Of a stretch of DNA of 64,000 bases, positions 1-10,407 are shown one piece after another. Origin of the DNA: Pseudomonadota bacterium (GTDB lineage Bacteria > Pseudomonadota > Alphaproteobacteria > Caulobacterales > Caulobacteraceae); the NCBI GenBank assembly GCA_963205025.1, contig CAUJHO010000001.1, positions 16,914 to 80,913 of the forward strand, written 5' to 3'. The notes below the pieces were generated by a model. That model made no database searches. It saw nothing but the letters and a program-made list of their open reading frames with translations, and was not told the DNA's origin. Made by a program: the position numbers and the translations under genes. Position 1 is the first letter of the stretch, and every line of letters begins with the position of its first letter.

Positions 1-213
1 GGTGTCGTAGCCGGCGCTGTTCTCCAGAAAGAGCCAGAAGGTGAGATCCACCGGCGCGGCCGGAACAACTGCAGAGGGTGCCCGGTCGATCATCGCCAGC
101 GTCGCGGCGTCCTCAGCCAGGATCCACAGGGGACGCGAGGCCTGGTCAGCGATACTGCCAGGCTGGATCTGCATCAAGCTAAGGGCCGAGATCAGAACAA
201 GGGAGAAGATCAT
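1..213 (-). CDS. Secreted protein, partial (paralogue of the next gene)
   Basis: The frame is open from an ATG at 213 down to the window edge, so only the first 71 codons are visible. Residues 1-17 form a hydrophobic signal-like segment (MIFSLVLISALSLMQI). The following sequence shares a pattern with the gene at 306-839: PLW, then TLAMIDRAP, then a P-x-AP segment, a Trp, and GYDT. The two are therefore probably tandem duplicates. Function is unknown; export is inferred from the N-terminus. The other end lies outside the window. Confidence 0.6.
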   Translation of the reverse strand, partial: MIFSLVLISALSLMQIQPGSIADQASRPLWILAEDAATLAMIDRAPSAVVPAAPVDLTFWLFLENSAGYDT

Positions 214-305
214 GGGGCTGGCTCCGGAAGAACGCGATGACAGTGAGGAGAGCTTGATCGCGTGCCAATTGAACACGCTGCACACGCGAGCGGGTCGTGC
301 CGAAT

Positions 306-839
306 TCAGGCCAGAGATGCCTGCTGTGCCGCCTGGGCCTCGGTGAAATCGCCATAGTCTGCTGCCGGCGATCCCGTCGGACCGGCATCACAGACATGGC
401 TGAGCATCGCCGAATACGGGGTTTCGGGATTGGCCGACTGGAACGCGGTATCCTGCGCCGGCGCGGCCTCAATAAGAGTCGGGCCGGAATAGGTCGTGAT
501 CTGCCGCATGGCATAGGTGCGGGCTTGGCAATCAACCGTGACGGCGATCTGCATCGTGTCATAGCCGCCCATCGGGTCTGAAATGATCCAGAGGTCGGCC
601 TCGATCGGTGCCGACGGCGTCTCGGGAGCCGGAGGCCGATTGATCGCCACCAGGGTTCCGTACTCCAACATCACCTGCCAAAGCGGCTCGCCGGCGACAG
701 ATGGCCCAGGGGCGCTGGCGCGCGAAGCCAGGGCCGGGTCGACGGCCTCGCCTGTGGCGGGCGCGTCCGCTCGACCGCACGCCATCACGCCGGTAGCGGT
801 CAGGCCGCAGAGCAGCGGGATCCATCCTGATCGGACCAT
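306..839 (-). CDS. Putative lipoprotein of unknown function
   Basis: A 177-residue protein with a lipoprotein-type signal: a hydrophobic stretch ending in VMAC (Cys21), followed by a low-complexity Ala/Pro linker to about residue 50. The mature part contains [19 protein letters not shown] and [10 protein letters not shown], matching the truncated gene at 1-213. Two Cys residues (CQARTYAM and HVCDAG) could form a disulphide after export. I do not recognise the family. It is transcribed away from murC, so the roughly 100 bp between 839 and 945 holds divergent promoters. Confidence 0.65.
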   Translation of the reverse strand: MVRSGWIPLLCGLTATGVMACGRADAPATGEAVDPALASRASAPGPSVAGEPLWQVMLEYGTLVAINRPPAPETPSAPIEADLWIISDPMGGYDTMQIAVTVDCQARTYAMRQITTYSGPTLIEAAPAQDTAFQSANPETPYSAMLSHVCDAGPTGSPAADYGDFTEAQAAQQASLA

Positions 840-944
840 CGATTCCTCCCTGAATGCGAGATTCGCTCTACCCTAGCGATGGAGTCGCAAACCTCAAACG
901 CGAGGGCTGGTGCAATCGCGCTCGGCTGCGTCTATGACGCCCTG

Positions 945-2357
945 ATGATCCAGCGCCTGCGCCCCGTTCCCTTCGCCCTCGGCCCCGTCCACTTCGTCGG
1001 CATCGGCGGCATCGGCATGAGCGGTATCGCCGAGATCATGCTCAAGATCGGCTATCAGGTGCAGGGTTCCGACGCCAAGGCCAGCGCCAATACCGAACGG
1101 CTGGAAAAGCTGGGCGCGCGCATTCTGATCGGCCACGACGCGGCCAATGTCTCGGAGGGCGTGTCGGCGGTCGTCCATTCCACTGCGGTCAGGGCCGACA
1201 ACCCCGAGATCCGCGAGGCGCGCCGGTGCCGTATTCCGGTGGTGCGCCGGGCCGAGATGCTGGCCGAGCTGATGCGGCTTCAGTTCTCCATCGGGGTGGC
1301 GGGCACCCATGGCAAGACCACGACCACCTCGATGATTGCGGCTCTGCTGGACGCCGGCGGGCTGGACCCCACCATCGTCAACGGCGGCATCATCAACGCC
1401 TATGGCACCAACGCCAAGGTCGGCGACGGCGACTGGATCGTCGTCGAGGCCGACGAGAGCGACGGCAGCTTCCTGCGTCTGAAATCGACGGTCGCCATCG
1501 TCACCAACATCGACCCGGAGCACCTGGATCACTACGGCGATTTCGACGGCGTGCGCCGTGCCTTCGTCGATTTTGTCGAGAACATTCCGTTCTACGGCTT
1601 TGCCGCCGTGTGTCTGGATCACCCCGAGGTTCAGCGCCTGGTCGCCCAGATCGATAACCGCCGGCTGGTGACCTATGGCACCAACCCCCAGGCCATGGTC
1701 CGGGCCGAAAACTGCGACCTGGGGCCGGATGGGGCCCGGTTCGACGTCGTCATCCAGAACGGTGAGACGACCCGGATCGACGGCCTGCACCTGCCGATGG
1801 CCGGCTGGCACAATGTCTCCAACGCGCTGGCCGCCATCGCCGTAGCGCGTGAGCTGGACGTCTCCGATGAGGCCATCCGCGAGGGTCTGGCCGGCTTCGG
1901 CGGGGTCAAACGGCGCTTCACCACCACCGGTATCGTCGAGGGGGTTCGGATCGTCGACGACTACGGCCACCACCCGGTCGAGATCGCCGCCGTGCTCAAG
2001 GCCGCCCGCCAGGTCGCCGAAGGTCGGGTCATCGCGGTCGTTCAGCCGCACCGCTACACGCGCCTGCGCGACCTGATGGAAGAATTCTCGACCTGTTTCG
2101 CCGATGCCGACATCGTCCATGTGGCCGACGTCTATCCGGCGGGCGAGGAGCCGATCGAGGGCGTCGACAAGCATGCCCTGGTTGATGGCATCCGGCGCTT
2201 CGGCCATCGCGACGTCCAGCCGCTGGAAAACGCCGCGGTGCTGCCGCGCGTCATCAAGGAAGAGGCGAGGGCCGGCGATGTGGTCGTGCTCTTGGGGGCC
2301 GGGGACATCACCGCCTGGGCCTACGCCCTGCCGGGCCAGCTGGAGGCGATGGGGTAG
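945..2357 (+). CDS. murC: UDP-N-acetylmuramate--L-alanine ligase
   Basis: MurC adds L-Ala to UDP-MurNAc in cytoplasmic peptidoglycan precursor synthesis. Visible features are the N-terminal dinucleotide-like loop [15 protein letters not shown], the ATP-binding loop [11 protein letters not shown], the Mur-ligase centre EADESDGSF, and the substrate loop [10 protein letters not shown]. The frame is open upstream to 879, but homologous MurC proteins begin close to this Met ([17 protein letters not shown]), so I start at 945; no strong ribosome site is seen. At 470 residues it has normal length. It opens the visible dcw cluster; murG and ftsW would be expected upstream but are not here. Confidence 0.96.
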   Translation: MIQRLRPVPFALGPVHFVGIGGIGMSGIAEIMLKIGYQVQGSDAKASANTERLEKLGARILIGHDAANVSEGVSAVVHSTAVRADNPEIREARRCRIPVVRRAEMLAELMRLQFSIGVAGTHGKTTTTSMIAALLDAGGLDPTIVNGGIINAYGTNAKVGDGDWIVVEADESDGSFLRLKSTVAIVTNIDPEHLDHYGDFDGVRRAFVDFVENIPFYGFAAVCLDHPEVQRLVAQIDNRRLVTYGTNPQAMVRAENCDLGPDGARFDVVIQNGETTRIDGLHLPMAGWHNVSNALAAIAVARELDVSDEAIREGLAGFGGVKRRFTTTGIVEGVRIVDDYGHHPVEIAAVLKAARQVAEGRVIAVVQPHRYTRLRDLMEEFSTCFADADIVHVADVYPAGEEPIEGVDKHALVDGIRRFGHRDVQPLENAAVLPRVIKEEARAGDVVVLLGAGDITAWAYALPGQLEAMG

Positions 2358-2437
2358 GCCGCGCCCCGCGCTGCCGAGGTTTCAACGACCGTTGCGTTGC
2401 TTTAGCCTCATCTGAGCCAGCGATGAGGCTTCAGGCT

Positions 2438-3787
2438 ATGACCACAGGTGACCGCAGCGTCCGAATGAGCCGCCGACTTGTCGTCGGTGGGGCCCTGATG
2501 ACGGTAATGGCGCACTCCACATTGGCGTGGGCCCGGCAAATTGCGGGCGACTGGATCCCCGAACTGGCCGGTCGCTGGGATGTGACCTTTACCATTCCGC
2601 TGGGTGATCTGACGACCGTCTGGGTCGTTGAACAGACACCGTCAGGCGTGACCAGCGTGGCGACAGTCGGCCCCAATCCCATGGCCCTGTCCCTACGCGA
2701 GGTGCGCCGTGACGGATCGAGGGTGCGCCTGTCCGGTCCGACCCGTGCCGGAGACGCCGTATTGGAGGCCCCGCTGGACTCCAGCCGGCTCCAGGGCCGG
2801 TTCACGGCGGGCAATTTGCGCGGAACCTTTGTCGCGACCAAACGCCCGGATGTCCGCTCCCATACGCTGATCGAGATCTTCGACCAGACCATCGGCACCT
2901 TCGAGGAGATGCTGTTCACATCCACGCCCTTCGACTCTGCCTGGCACGCGCGCAAGGCCGAGCTCAGGGTGACGCTGGAAGGGGCGACCGAGCGCGATCT
3001 GGTTCGGGTCGTGCGGACCCTGATCGCTTCGACCGGTCTGTCACACAATGACTATCTGCTGGAACCCACGCCCCAGCCCGCGACAGAGGCGGGTCGCGTT
3101 GAGTCGGCGGTGACCTGGCGGCGGCTGGGTGGTGGCCTGGGGTTGATCCGCATCGCCAGCTTTGTCGAAGACCCTGCGGAACGGCAAAGGCTGGACGAAG
3201 CGTTTGGCGAGCTGGCCGATACGCGCGGCCTCGTCGTCGATCTGCGTGGAAACTCCGGCGGCAATCTGGGCCTGGCCATGCGGTTGGGCGACCGGCTGTT
3301 TGCGGCCCAGACCAGCGTCGGGTCCTTCGCCACGCGGCGGGCGCTCGATGCCGCGGGGGTCGTCGCCATGGACGCCCTGTCGGACGACGCGTTTGAGACC
3401 TTCGGCGGCTATGAGGTCGACGCCTTCCAGCAGGCCCTGACCCACGCCGGCGCTGTCAGGATCGTCACCGGCGGTCGTGCCCCCACCTATGAGGCGGCCG
3501 TCGCCCTGCTGGTGGATAACGGCTGCGCCAGCACGACCGAAGCCATGGCCGCCGTCATCAAGGAAAGCGGCCGCGCGCGCCTGTTCGGGGCGGCCACCGC
3601 CGGACGGATGCTGTCCTCACGGCGCCTGACGGTGATGGACGGCTATACCCTGCGGATCGCCTATGCCGATTTCCGCACGCCGGGCGGCCTCGATGTCGAG
3701 GGCGTCGGCGTAACGCCGGACCAGGTCGCCGGCGATGGTGACGCCGCGGTCCGCGCGGCGACGAGCTGGCTTCGGTCCCAGCGCTGA
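2438..3787 (+). CDS. Exported S41-family peptidase-like protein
   Basis: About 449 residues. The N-terminus carries a signal peptide with a twin-arginine-like start ([17 protein letters not shown], cleavage near AWA-RQ). The C-terminal half is the S41 fold: an Arg-Gly-Asn-Ser-Gly-Gly loop ([12 protein letters not shown]) and the nucleophile region [14 protein letters not shown] with Ser365. In Ser-Lys dyad S41 proteases a Lys follows about 25 residues after this Ser; here that position is Arg390 (TAGRML), so a different catalytic arrangement, or loss of activity, is possible. Start 2438 is chosen for an upstream GAGG; 2423 and 2465 are alternatives. It sits between murC and murB, an unusual guest in a dcw cluster. 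Confidence 0.8.
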   Translation: MTTGDRSVRMSRRLVVGGALMTVMAHSTLAWARQIAGDWIPELAGRWDVTFTIPLGDLTTVWVVEQTPSGVTSVATVGPNPMALSLREVRRDGSRVRLSGPTRAGDAVLEAPLDSSRLQGRFTAGNLRGTFVATKRPDVRSHTLIEIFDQTIGTFEEMLFTSTPFDSAWHARKAELRVTLEGATERDLVRVVRTLIASTGLSHNDYLLEPTPQPATEAGRVESAVTWRRLGGGLGLIRIASFVEDPAERQRLDEAFGELADTRGLVVDLRGNSGGNLGLAMRLGDRLFAAQTSVGSFATRRALDAAGVVAMDALSDDAFETFGGYEVDAFQQALTHAGAVRIVTGGRAPTYEAAVALLVDNGCASTTEAMAAVIKESGRARLFGAATAGRMLSSRRLTVMDGYTLRIAYADFRTPGGLDVEGVGVTPDQVAGDGDAAVRAATSWLRSQR

Positions 3788-3897
3788 GGCCGCGCGGCCA
3801 GAGCCGGGTGGACGCGCGCCGCCAGTCGATCTATCCGCACAGATCAGCGCCCTTTCATCTGGGTCCCGGCCCTCGCCGGAACCGAGCGGAGTTTCAG

Positions 3898-4812
3898 TTG
3901 GCCTCTCTCGAACACCTCCCGCCCGTTCGCGGCAAGCTGCTGCTCAATGAGCCTCTGGGCCCCTACACCTGGTTCCGGGTCGGCGGTGCGGCGGACGCCC
4001 TGTTCATTCCGGCCGATGCCGATGACCTGGCGGATTTTCTGAAGGGGCTGGACCCATCCGTCCCGGTGACGGTTTTGGGCGTCGGCTCCAACGTCATCGT
4101 GCGCGATGGCGGCGTCGAGGGGGTGGTCATCCGGCTGGTGGGGCGGCCCTGGGCCCAGATCACCACGGACGGCGACACCATCAAGGCTGGCGCCGGCGCG
4201 CTGGATTCCATGGTTGCCAAGGCATCGGCCAAGGCTGGTCTTGCCGGGCTGGAATTCTATGCCGGCATCCCCGGCACCGTCGGCGGGGCCCTGACCATGA
4301 ACGCCGGCTGTTACGGGTCAGAGACGAAGGACATCCTGGTTTCGGCCTGGGGCCTGACGCGGCGGGGTGAGCGGGTCGACTATGCCCTGGCTGATTTCGG
4401 CTACACCTACCGGCACTCGGTCGTCCCTGAAAACGAGATCATCTGGGTCGAGGCCACCTATCGCGGCACGCCCGCCGACCCGACCGAGGTTCAGGCCAAG
4501 ATCGACGAGATCACCTCCCGCCGCGAACTGACCCAGCCGATTCGCGAAAAGACCGGCGGTTCGACCTTCAAGAACCCGCCGGGCCATTCGAGCTGGAAGC
4601 TGGTCGATGAGGCCGGCTGGCGCGGCAAGCTGTTCGCCGTCACGGGCGGCGGGGCCATGTTCAGTGACCTGCATTCCAACTTCATGATCAACCCCGGTGA
4701 GGCCACCGCCGCCGACATCGAAGGTCTGGGCGAGGCCGTCCGCGCCGATGTGAAACAGAAGTCGGGCATCCAGCTCGACTGGGAGATCAAGCGGATCGGG
4801 CGAACGGGATAA
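3898..4812 (+). CDS. murB: UDP-N-acetylenolpyruvoylglucosamine reductase
   Basis: MurB is the FAD enzyme reducing UDP-GlcNAc-enolpyruvate to UDP-MurNAc with NADPH. Visible features are the FAD-binding segments [27 protein letters not shown], and [18 protein letters not shown], and the C-terminal GSTFKNPPG containing the catalytic-region Ser. The frame extends up to a GTG at 3808, but the first 30 residues look unlike MurB. The TTG at 3898 has GCGGAG six bases ahead and gives 304 residues, normal for type I MurB, so I use it. It follows the S41 gene by about 110 bases and precedes ddlB. Confidence 0.95.
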   Translation: MASLEHLPPVRGKLLLNEPLGPYTWFRVGGAADALFIPADADDLADFLKGLDPSVPVTVLGVGSNVIVRDGGVEGVVIRLVGRPWAQITTDGDTIKAGAGALDSMVAKASAKAGLAGLEFYAGIPGTVGGALTMNAGCYGSETKDILVSAWGLTRRGERVDYALADFGYTYRHSVVPENEIIWVEATYRGTPADPTEVQAKIDEITSRRELTQPIREKTGGSTFKNPPGHSSWKLVDEAGWRGKLFAVTGGGAMFSDLHSNFMINPGEATAADIEGLGEAVRADVKQKSGIQLDWEIKRIGRTG

Positions 4813-4893
4813 TTCGCCACATCCGCCGTCTGGTAAACCAGACGTAAACCAAGGTTGACCCATCAAGGTCGCTCGCGCCCTGCCGAGTGGTCC

Positions 4894-5832
4894 ATGTCCC
4901 GCAACCCGTCCGAAACCCACGTCGCCGTCCTGATGGGCGGATTGTCGTCCGAGCGCGAGGTTTCGCTCGTGTCGGGTCGAGAATGTGCCAAGGCGTTGCG
5001 CGCCGGAGGCTTCCGGGTCAGCGAGGTGGATGCGGGCCGGGATCTGGCGGCGACCCTGAGCGCGCTGAAACCCGACGTCGCCTTCAATGCCCTGCACGGC
5101 GTCTGGGGCGAGGACGGCTGCGTCCAGGGCGTGCTGGAAACGCTCGGTATTCCCTATACCCATTCCGGCGTCCTGGCCTCGGCCCTGGCCATGGACAAGG
5201 ACAAGTCCAAGGCCGTTTTGAAGGCGGCCGGGGTGGCCGTGCCCGGTGGCGGCCTGTTCGACCGGCATGAGGTGGCGCGCCGCCATGTCATCGAGCCGCC
5301 CTATGTCGTCAAACCCAATGCTGAGGGATCGTCGGTCGGGGTCTATCTGATCCGCGAAGGCTCCAACGATTTCGCCGTCGAGGTCGGGACCGCCGGCTGG
5401 GCCTACGGCGATGAGGTCATGGTCGAGCCCTATGTCGCCGGGCAGGAACTGTGCGTCACCGTGCTGGGCGAGGCCGGCGGCCCGCGCGCCCTGACCGTCA
5501 CGGACATTACCCCGACCCAGGGCTTCTACGACTACGAGGCCAAATATGCGCCGGGCGGCTCGACCCACAAGCTACCCGCCGTTCTGCCGCCCGCGATCTT
5601 CGAACGCTGCCTGCGGGAGGCCGAGGCCGCCCACCGCGCCATGGGGTGTCGCGGCGTCAGCCGGTCGGACTTCCGTTATGACGGCGTTAAGGACGTTCTC
5701 GTTCTTCTGGAGGTCAACACCCAGCCGGGCATGACCCCGACCTCGCTCGCGCCCGAGCAGGCGGCCTACTCCGGCATGGATTTCGAAGCTCTGGTGCGGT
5801 GGATGGTGGAGGACGCCTCATGCCGGCGGTGA
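4894..5832 (+). CDS. ddlB: D-alanine--D-alanine ligase
   Basis: Makes the D-Ala-D-Ala dipeptide for the peptidoglycan stem peptide. It is an ATP-grasp enzyme of 312 residues. Motifs are [17 protein letters not shown] near the N-terminus, the ATP-binding [15 protein letters not shown], and the metal-binding [14 protein letters not shown] near the C-terminus. The frame opens at a TTG (4855), but [13 protein letters not shown] from 4894 matches family starts better. Its last codons overlap the ftsQ start, so the two are translationally coupled. Confidence 0.96.
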   Translation: MSRNPSETHVAVLMGGLSSEREVSLVSGRECAKALRAGGFRVSEVDAGRDLAATLSALKPDVAFNALHGVWGEDGCVQGVLETLGIPYTHSGVLASALAMDKDKSKAVLKAAGVAVPGGGLFDRHEVARRHVIEPPYVVKPNAEGSSVGVYLIREGSNDFAVEVGTAGWAYGDEVMVEPYVAGQELCVTVLGEAGGPRALTVTDITPTQGFYDYEAKYAPGGSTHKLPAVLPPAIFERCLREAEAAHRAMGCRGVSRSDFRYDGVKDVLVLLEVNTQPGMTPTSLAPEQAAYSGMDFEALVRWMVEDASCRR

Positions 5833-6677
5833 TCCGAGGCGGACGCCGACAGGCGACGCCGGCTCCGCGCCGGCGGGCGGCGGCCCAGCCGCGTGGACCG
5901 GCGCGTGCCCAACAGGCCCCGGCAACCTTCTTCGATCAGGGCCTGACCCCGGGCATGGCCTGGATGGGCCTTGGGGGCTTCGCCTTCATCGCCGTGGCCA
6001 TCGCCCTGTTCGGCTGGGGGGCGGATCTCTCGCGCGCGACCGGCCGGGCCATCGACAACCAGATCGCGGCCCTGGGCTTCCGTCTGGAGCAGGTCCATGT
6101 CCAGGGTGCCAGCGCCGCAGGCCAGCGCGCTATTCTGGATGAGCTTCGTCTGGAACGAGGCCAGCCCCTGGTCTTCATGAACCTCGACGCCCTGCGCGAT
6201 CAGGTCGAGGGCGTGGGCTGGGTCAGCGAGGCCCGCGTCGTGCGCCTGTTGCCGAACACCCTGGTGATCGAGGTGAGCGAACGTCGCCCCACCGCTGTCT
6301 GGCAGCTGGAGGGCGAGACCCGCGTCGTCGATGCCAATGGCACGGTGATCCCGGGGGCCGAGCCCGGACGCTTTGCCGAGCTTCCCTTGCTGGTCGGGGC
6401 GGGCGCGAACCAGGCGGCTTCAGAGTTGATCCCGCTCGTTCAGCGGTGGCCGCGTCTGCGGGACCGGCTGGATGCGGCGGTCTGGGTCGATGGCCGGCGC
6501 TGGAACCTGCTTCTGCGCGACGGCAGCGTCATCCAGCTTCCGGCCGAAGGCCTGGACCAGGCCTTCGTTCAACTGGAGGCCATGGATCAGGCCGAGCGCT
6601 TGCTCGACCTGGGATTTGCGCGCGTGGACATGAGAGTGGCGGGCAATGTGGCGATCGAGCCGCGGGGCGCGGCGTGA
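5820..6677 (+). CDS. ftsQ: Cell division protein FtsQ
   Basis: A bitopic inner-membrane divisome protein that links FtsB/FtsL to the early ring. The protein has a basic, Ala/Pro/Arg-rich cytoplasmic tail (residues 1-35), one membrane segment ([20 protein letters not shown], about 43-62), then a POTRA domain beginning at [12 protein letters not shown] and a periplasmic beta domain. ATG 5820 lies inside the end of ddlB and has GGAGG ten bases ahead (5805-5809), which decides against the in-frame ATG at 5799. Length is 285 residues. Confidence 0.92.
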   Translation: MPAVIRGGRRQATPAPRRRAAAQPRGPARAQQAPATFFDQGLTPGMAWMGLGGFAFIAVAIALFGWGADLSRATGRAIDNQIAALGFRLEQVHVQGASAAGQRAILDELRLERGQPLVFMNLDALRDQVEGVGWVSEARVVRLLPNTLVIEVSERRPTAVWQLEGETRVVDANGTVIPGAEPGRFAELPLLVGAGANQAASELIPLVQRWPRLRDRLDAAVWVDGRRWNLLLRDGSVIQLPAEGLDQAFVQLEAMDQAERLLDLGFARVDMRVAGNVAIEPRGAA

Positions 6678-6726
6678 GGAATGGGGCGAACCCCCTCTGT
6701 GGGGGTGATCGGGGTCTGGTGAACGA

Positions 6727-8061
6727 ATGACGCGGCTTGGCGGTCGGGAAAAAACTGGTGAAGGCCTCGGGAGCCTCGGGGTCGGCAAGTCCGGCGCGGT
6801 GACGGCGCTCGACCTGGGCGCGTCCAAGGTCGCCTGCTTCATCATGACGCCGGACGGGGTGCGCCGGGCCGACCAGACGGTGCGGGTGGCCTATATGGGC
6901 CATGTCCAGTCACGCGGCCTGCGCGGCGGGGCGCTGGTCGATCTGGAACAGGCCGCCGACGCGGTGTCCCACGCGGTGCAACGCGCCGAGCGCGACCACG
7001 CCGACGCCGTGTCGGGGGCCGTCGTCACCACCGCCATCGGCCAGCAGTACGGCCATCGGATCACCACCTCGGTGTCGCTGGGCGCGCGCGCCATTCGCGA
7101 TTCAGATCTGTTTCGCGCCATCGCCAGCGCCCTGGGCCGCGCCAATCTGCCGGGCCGTCGTCCGATCCACATCCTGCCGCTGCGCTGGACGGTGGATGCC
7201 GGCCCCCCGGTGCGCGATCCGCGCGGCCTGACCGGTGACCAGCTGGGGCTGGAACTCCTGATCGTCACCATGGCCGAAACAGCCTTCACCTCGCTGTCCC
7301 ATTGCCTGGCCCTGGCCCATCTTGATCTGGAAGGTGTGGTGTCGGCCCCCTTTATGTCGGCCCTGTCGGTGCTGGAAGAGGACGAGAAGGAACTGGGCTG
7401 CGCCTGTATCGACATGGGCGGCGGCTCGACCACGGCGGCGGTCTTTGCCGGCGGTTCGCTGGTGCATGTCGATGGGGTGCCGGTCGGGGGCGTCCATGTC
7501 ACCCAGGACATTGCTCGCGGCCTGTCCACCTCCATGAACGGGGCTGAGCGGCTCAAGACCATGCATGGCTCGTGCATGGCCTCTGCCCACGAAGACGGCG
7601 AACAGATCGAGGCCCCGGCCCGGGGCGATGATCCGAATGCCCCGCCGATCCGCGTCGACCGCGGCATCGTCACCAACATCATCGCGCCGCGCGTCGAAGA
7701 AACCCTCGAACTGGTCCGCGACCGATTGAAGCAGTCCGGCGCGCCGTTCGAGCCGGGGGCCAGCATCGTCCTGACCGGCGGGGCCAGCCAGCTGGTCGGT
7801 GTGCGCGAAATGGCCGTGCGTGTGTTCGATGGTCGTCCGGTGCGTCTGGCCCGGCCGATGCGTAGCCCGCACCTGGCTGATGCCGCCTCGGGGCCGGGCT
7901 TCTGCGCGGCCTCCGGCGTACTCGTTCGCGCCGCCTATGGCCCGCGTGAGGCCGTGTCAGCCAAGAAGATGCTGTCCGCGCGGATCGGTCCGGGGGCCAC
8001 GGCCCAGGGGCAGGATGGCCTCGTGCCGCGCATGATCCGCTGGGTCGCCGAGAACTTCTGA
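6727..8061 (+). CDS. ftsA: Cell division protein FtsA
   Basis: Actin-like ATPase that tethers FtsZ to the membrane. It has 444 residues. The phosphate-1 loop is TALDLGASKVACFI; the second phosphate-binding region is ACIDMGGGSTTAAVF; the late nucleotide loop is SIVLTGGASQLVGV. The final residues GLVPRMIRWVAENF form the amphipathic membrane-targeting helix. A stretch around residues 295-310 (EDGEQIEAPARGDDPN) is a polar insertion. The stop is separated by one base from the stop of a convergent gene, so ftsA and ftsZ are not directly adjacent here. Confidence 0.96.
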   Translation: MTRLGGREKTGEGLGSLGVGKSGAVTALDLGASKVACFIMTPDGVRRADQTVRVAYMGHVQSRGLRGGALVDLEQAADAVSHAVQRAERDHADAVSGAVVTTAIGQQYGHRITTSVSLGARAIRDSDLFRAIASALGRANLPGRRPIHILPLRWTVDAGPPVRDPRGLTGDQLGLELLIVTMAETAFTSLSHCLALAHLDLEGVVSAPFMSALSVLEEDEKELGCACIDMGGGSTTAAVFAGGSLVHVDGVPVGGVHVTQDIARGLSTSMNGAERLKTMHGSCMASAHEDGEQIEAPARGDDPNAPPIRVDRGIVTNIIAPRVEETLELVRDRLKQSGAPFEPGASIVLTGGASQLVGVREMAVRVFDGRPVRLARPMRSPHLADAASGPGFCAASGVLVRAAYGPREAVSAKKMLSARIGPGATAQGQDGLVPRMIRWVAENF

Positions 8062-8062
8062 C

Positions 8063-8485
8063 CTATTCGACGACGAAACCCATCGCGCCGCGACAGTTGC
8101 CCGCATCACAGCCGGGCGGATTGTTGCGCGGATTGTTGTGGATCAGGGCATACAGCGGTGTCCGACCCGTCCGCGCCCGCGTTCCCGCCGTCACCAGGGC
8201 CGCCGCCAGCCCGGCGTTGGCCCGGATGTCGACGGCGATATAGTCCGGCGGCTGGCTCGCGGTTCCTTCACCCCGGCCATTAGCACAGCGGACATGGGAG
8301 CGATCTTCAAAAGCTGCGATCTCGACGACGTCGCATGATACCCAGCTGAGGCCGTCGATCGCCCTGAGGTCACTGAGGCCCTCGGGCAGGCGCGCCAGGT
8401 CGGGAACCCCCAGGATCGGCTGGGCGGCGGCGTTTGCCGCGGCGGCCATCGTTGCGAGGGTGCAGGCAAGCAGCAGTTTCGGCAT
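8063..8485 (-). CDS. Secreted small protein of unknown function, between ftsA and ftsZ
   Basis: A 140-residue protein with a clear signal peptide (MPKLLLACTLATMAAAANA, cleavage before AQP). The mature part has four Cys (VSCDV, VRCANG, PGCDAGNCRG), suggesting two periplasmic disulphides. I do not recognise the family. It lies on the strand opposite the dcw cluster. It converges with ftsA and shares a 202 bp divergent upstream region with ftsZ, so its expression may be influenced by the cell-cycle promoter of ftsZ. The longer frame (to 8542) is rejected because the signal peptide begins at 8485. Confidence 0.7.
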   Translation of the reverse strand: MPKLLLACTLATMAAAANAAAQPILGVPDLARLPEGLSDLRAIDGLSWVSCDVVEIAAFEDRSHVRCANGRGEGTASQPPDYIAVDIRANAGLAAALVTAGTRARTGRTPLYALIHNNPRNNPPGCDAGNCRGAMGFVVE

Positions 8486-8535
8486 GTCGATCCTACCTAT
8501 CCGTGTTCGTTCAGAGGTGTAACCGAGCTTTATGG

Positions 8536-8657
8536 TTAACAAAACCCTAGAAGGAATCGCGACTCACGCTATCGCGGTAACCGGTCCTTAAGACTGGTGG
8601 CTTTTCATTAACCCTGTCCGTGGACGGTGCTTCGCAGGCGGCGAAGCAAAGCGAATC
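8536..8657. promoter_or_regulatory. ftsZ upstream region with three GANTC sites and TTAA half-sites
   Basis: Three GANTC sites occur at 8554-8558 (GAATC), 8561-8565 (GACTC) and 8653-8657 (GAATC). TTAA tetramers, the half-site of CtrA boxes (TTAA-N7-TTAA), lie at 8536-8539, 8588-8591 and 8608-8611. None forms a perfect CtrA box; TTAA-N7-CTAG at 8536-8550 is the closest. In Caulobacter, ftsZ transcription is known to depend on CcrM methylation of GANTC and on GcrA, and is repressed by CtrA. The same logic here is inferred. Confidence 0.55.
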
Positions 8658-8687
8658 GAGCGGATCGGGTCGGAGGTCGATAGAAAA

Positions 8688-10250
8688 ATGCGTGATCTGG
8701 GTCTTTCGGCGCCCAAGGCGACGGAACTGAAGCCCCGCATCGTGGTGTTCGGTGTGGGCGGCGCAGGCGGCAATGCCGTCAACAACATGATTACGGCCAG
8801 CCTCGAGGGCTGCGACTTCGTCGTGGCCAATACGGATGCCCAGCACCTGACCTATTCCAAGTCGGATGCCCGCATTCAGCTCGGCGCGACCATCACCCAG
8901 GGCCTCGGGGCCGGGGCGCATCCCGAGGTCGGGATGAATGCCGCCGAGGAGTCCGAGGAAGAGATCAACGCCCACCTCGACGGCGCACACATGGTCTTCA
9001 TCACCGCCGGCATGGGCGGTGGCACCGGTACGGGTGCGGCTCCGGTCATTGCGCGCTGCGCCCGTGATCGCGGCATCCTGACGGTCGGCGTCGTGACCAA
9101 GCCCTTCAGCTTTGAAGGTCGCCATCGCGCCCGCCTGGCGGACGCCGGCATCGCCGAGCTTCAGCGCTACGTCGACACCCTGATCGTCATTCCGAACCAG
9201 AACCTGTTCCGCATCGCCAACGAGAAGACGGGCTTCACCGAAGCCTTCGGCCTGGCCGATGAGGTGCTGCTGGCTGGCGTTCGGTCCATCACCGACCTGA
9301 TGGTGCTGCCGGGCCTGATCAATCTCGATTTCGCCGACGTCCGCGCCGTCATGTCCGAAATGGGCAAGGCGATGATGGGCACCGGCGAGGCGACTGGCGA
9401 AGATCGTGCCACGACCGCCGCCCAGGCCGCCATCCAGAACCCGCTTCTGGACGACACCTCGCTGCGCGGGGCCAAGGCCGTGCTGGTCAACATCACCGGC
9501 GGCAAGGACATGACCCTGATGGAGGTCGATGAGGCCGCCAACATCATCTGGGGTGAAGTCGATCCTGAGGCCAACTTCATCTTCGGGGCCGCTTTCGATC
9601 CCGATCTGGAAGGCAAGCTGCGCGTGTCGGTGGTTGCCACCGGCATGGACGAGGTCGCCATTCAGAAGATCGAGCCGGCCCCGATGCGGCGCACCGAGGC
9701 GGTGGCTCGCCCGATCACTCAGACCCCGGCGGTCACCGAGCCGACCCCGGTCGAGCCGATCGCCGCGACCGCCGACCTGACCGGCTTCCAGCCCGAGCCG
9801 GCCGTGCGTCGCGCCCAGGCCGACCTGGAAGTTGCCGCCCGCACCCTCGATCCTCGCCAGATCCTTGTGGAGGACACGCTCTCCACGACCTCTGAGCCGC
9901 GCGTCGTCGCCCGCATCGTCGACCCGATGGTCGAGGAGCTGGAAGCCCAGGGCGACCTCTATCTGTCCGAAGGGGCTCCTGAGCCGCGCCGCCCGGCTCC
10001 TGAGCCTGAGCCCGCCCGGACGCGCGATGCCGATCTCTATATGGATCGTCGCGAGCCGCCCAAGAAGGACCGTTTCACCCTGTTCGGCCGTCGCAAGTCC
10101 GAACCGGCTCCGCCGCGCGAGACGGAGCATCAGCGTGCCACGCCGCAGTTGAAGCCGACCCAGCAGGTCGAGCCGACGCCGACGACCGCCGCGGTGCCTG
10201 AGGAAGACGATCTCAACATCCCGGCCTTCCTGCGCCGTCTGGCCAACTAG
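8688..10250 (+). CDS. ftsZ: Cell division protein FtsZ
   Basis: Tubulin-like GTPase forming the cytokinetic ring. It has 520 residues. GTP-binding segments are [15 protein letters not shown] and the signature [13 protein letters not shown]; the T7 catalytic loop is [14 protein letters not shown]. The globular core ends near residue 320. A long disordered linker rich in Pro, Glu and Arg (about 325-505) follows, then the conserved C-terminal peptide [11 protein letters not shown] that binds FtsA. A long linker is typical of Caulobacterales. GGAGGT at 8672-8677 precedes the ATG. Confidence 0.98.
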   Translation: MRDLGLSAPKATELKPRIVVFGVGGAGGNAVNNMITASLEGCDFVVANTDAQHLTYSKSDARIQLGATITQGLGAGAHPEVGMNAAEESEEEINAHLDGAHMVFITAGMGGGTGTGAAPVIARCARDRGILTVGVVTKPFSFEGRHRARLADAGIAELQRYVDTLIVIPNQNLFRIANEKTGFTEAFGLADEVLLAGVRSITDLMVLPGLINLDFADVRAVMSEMGKAMMGTGEATGEDRATTAAQAAIQNPLLDDTSLRGAKAVLVNITGGKDMTLMEVDEAANIIWGEVDPEANFIFGAAFDPDLEGKLRVSVVATGMDEVAIQKIEPAPMRRTEAVARPITQTPAVTEPTPVEPIAATADLTGFQPEPAVRRAQADLEVAARTLDPRQILVEDTLSTTSEPRVVARIVDPMVEELEAQGDLYLSEGAPEPRRPAPEPEPARTRDADLYMDRREPPKKDRFTLFGRRKSEPAPPRETEHQRATPQLKPTQQVEPTPTTAAVPEEDDLNIPAFLRRLAN

Positions 10251-10407
10251 ACCGTTTCATCGCCCGAGACGCGCCGCTCGCGAGACATCGCGGGCGGTCG
10301 TTTCGCCTGATGGCGGCTTTCGAAACAAAGCGAAACCTGACTTGGCTTTTGCCTGACACCCGACACGGTTAAGGGCGTACTGCGGTTCCCTGTGTGGGGA
10401 GCGCGAG

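Noticed and set aside
879..944. Longer N-terminus for MurC
   Set aside because: The extra 22 residues are unlike MurC proteins, which start near [10 protein letters not shown].
8536..8550. Perfect CtrA box before ftsZ
   Set aside because: TTAA-N7 is followed by CTAG, so only one half-site fits.
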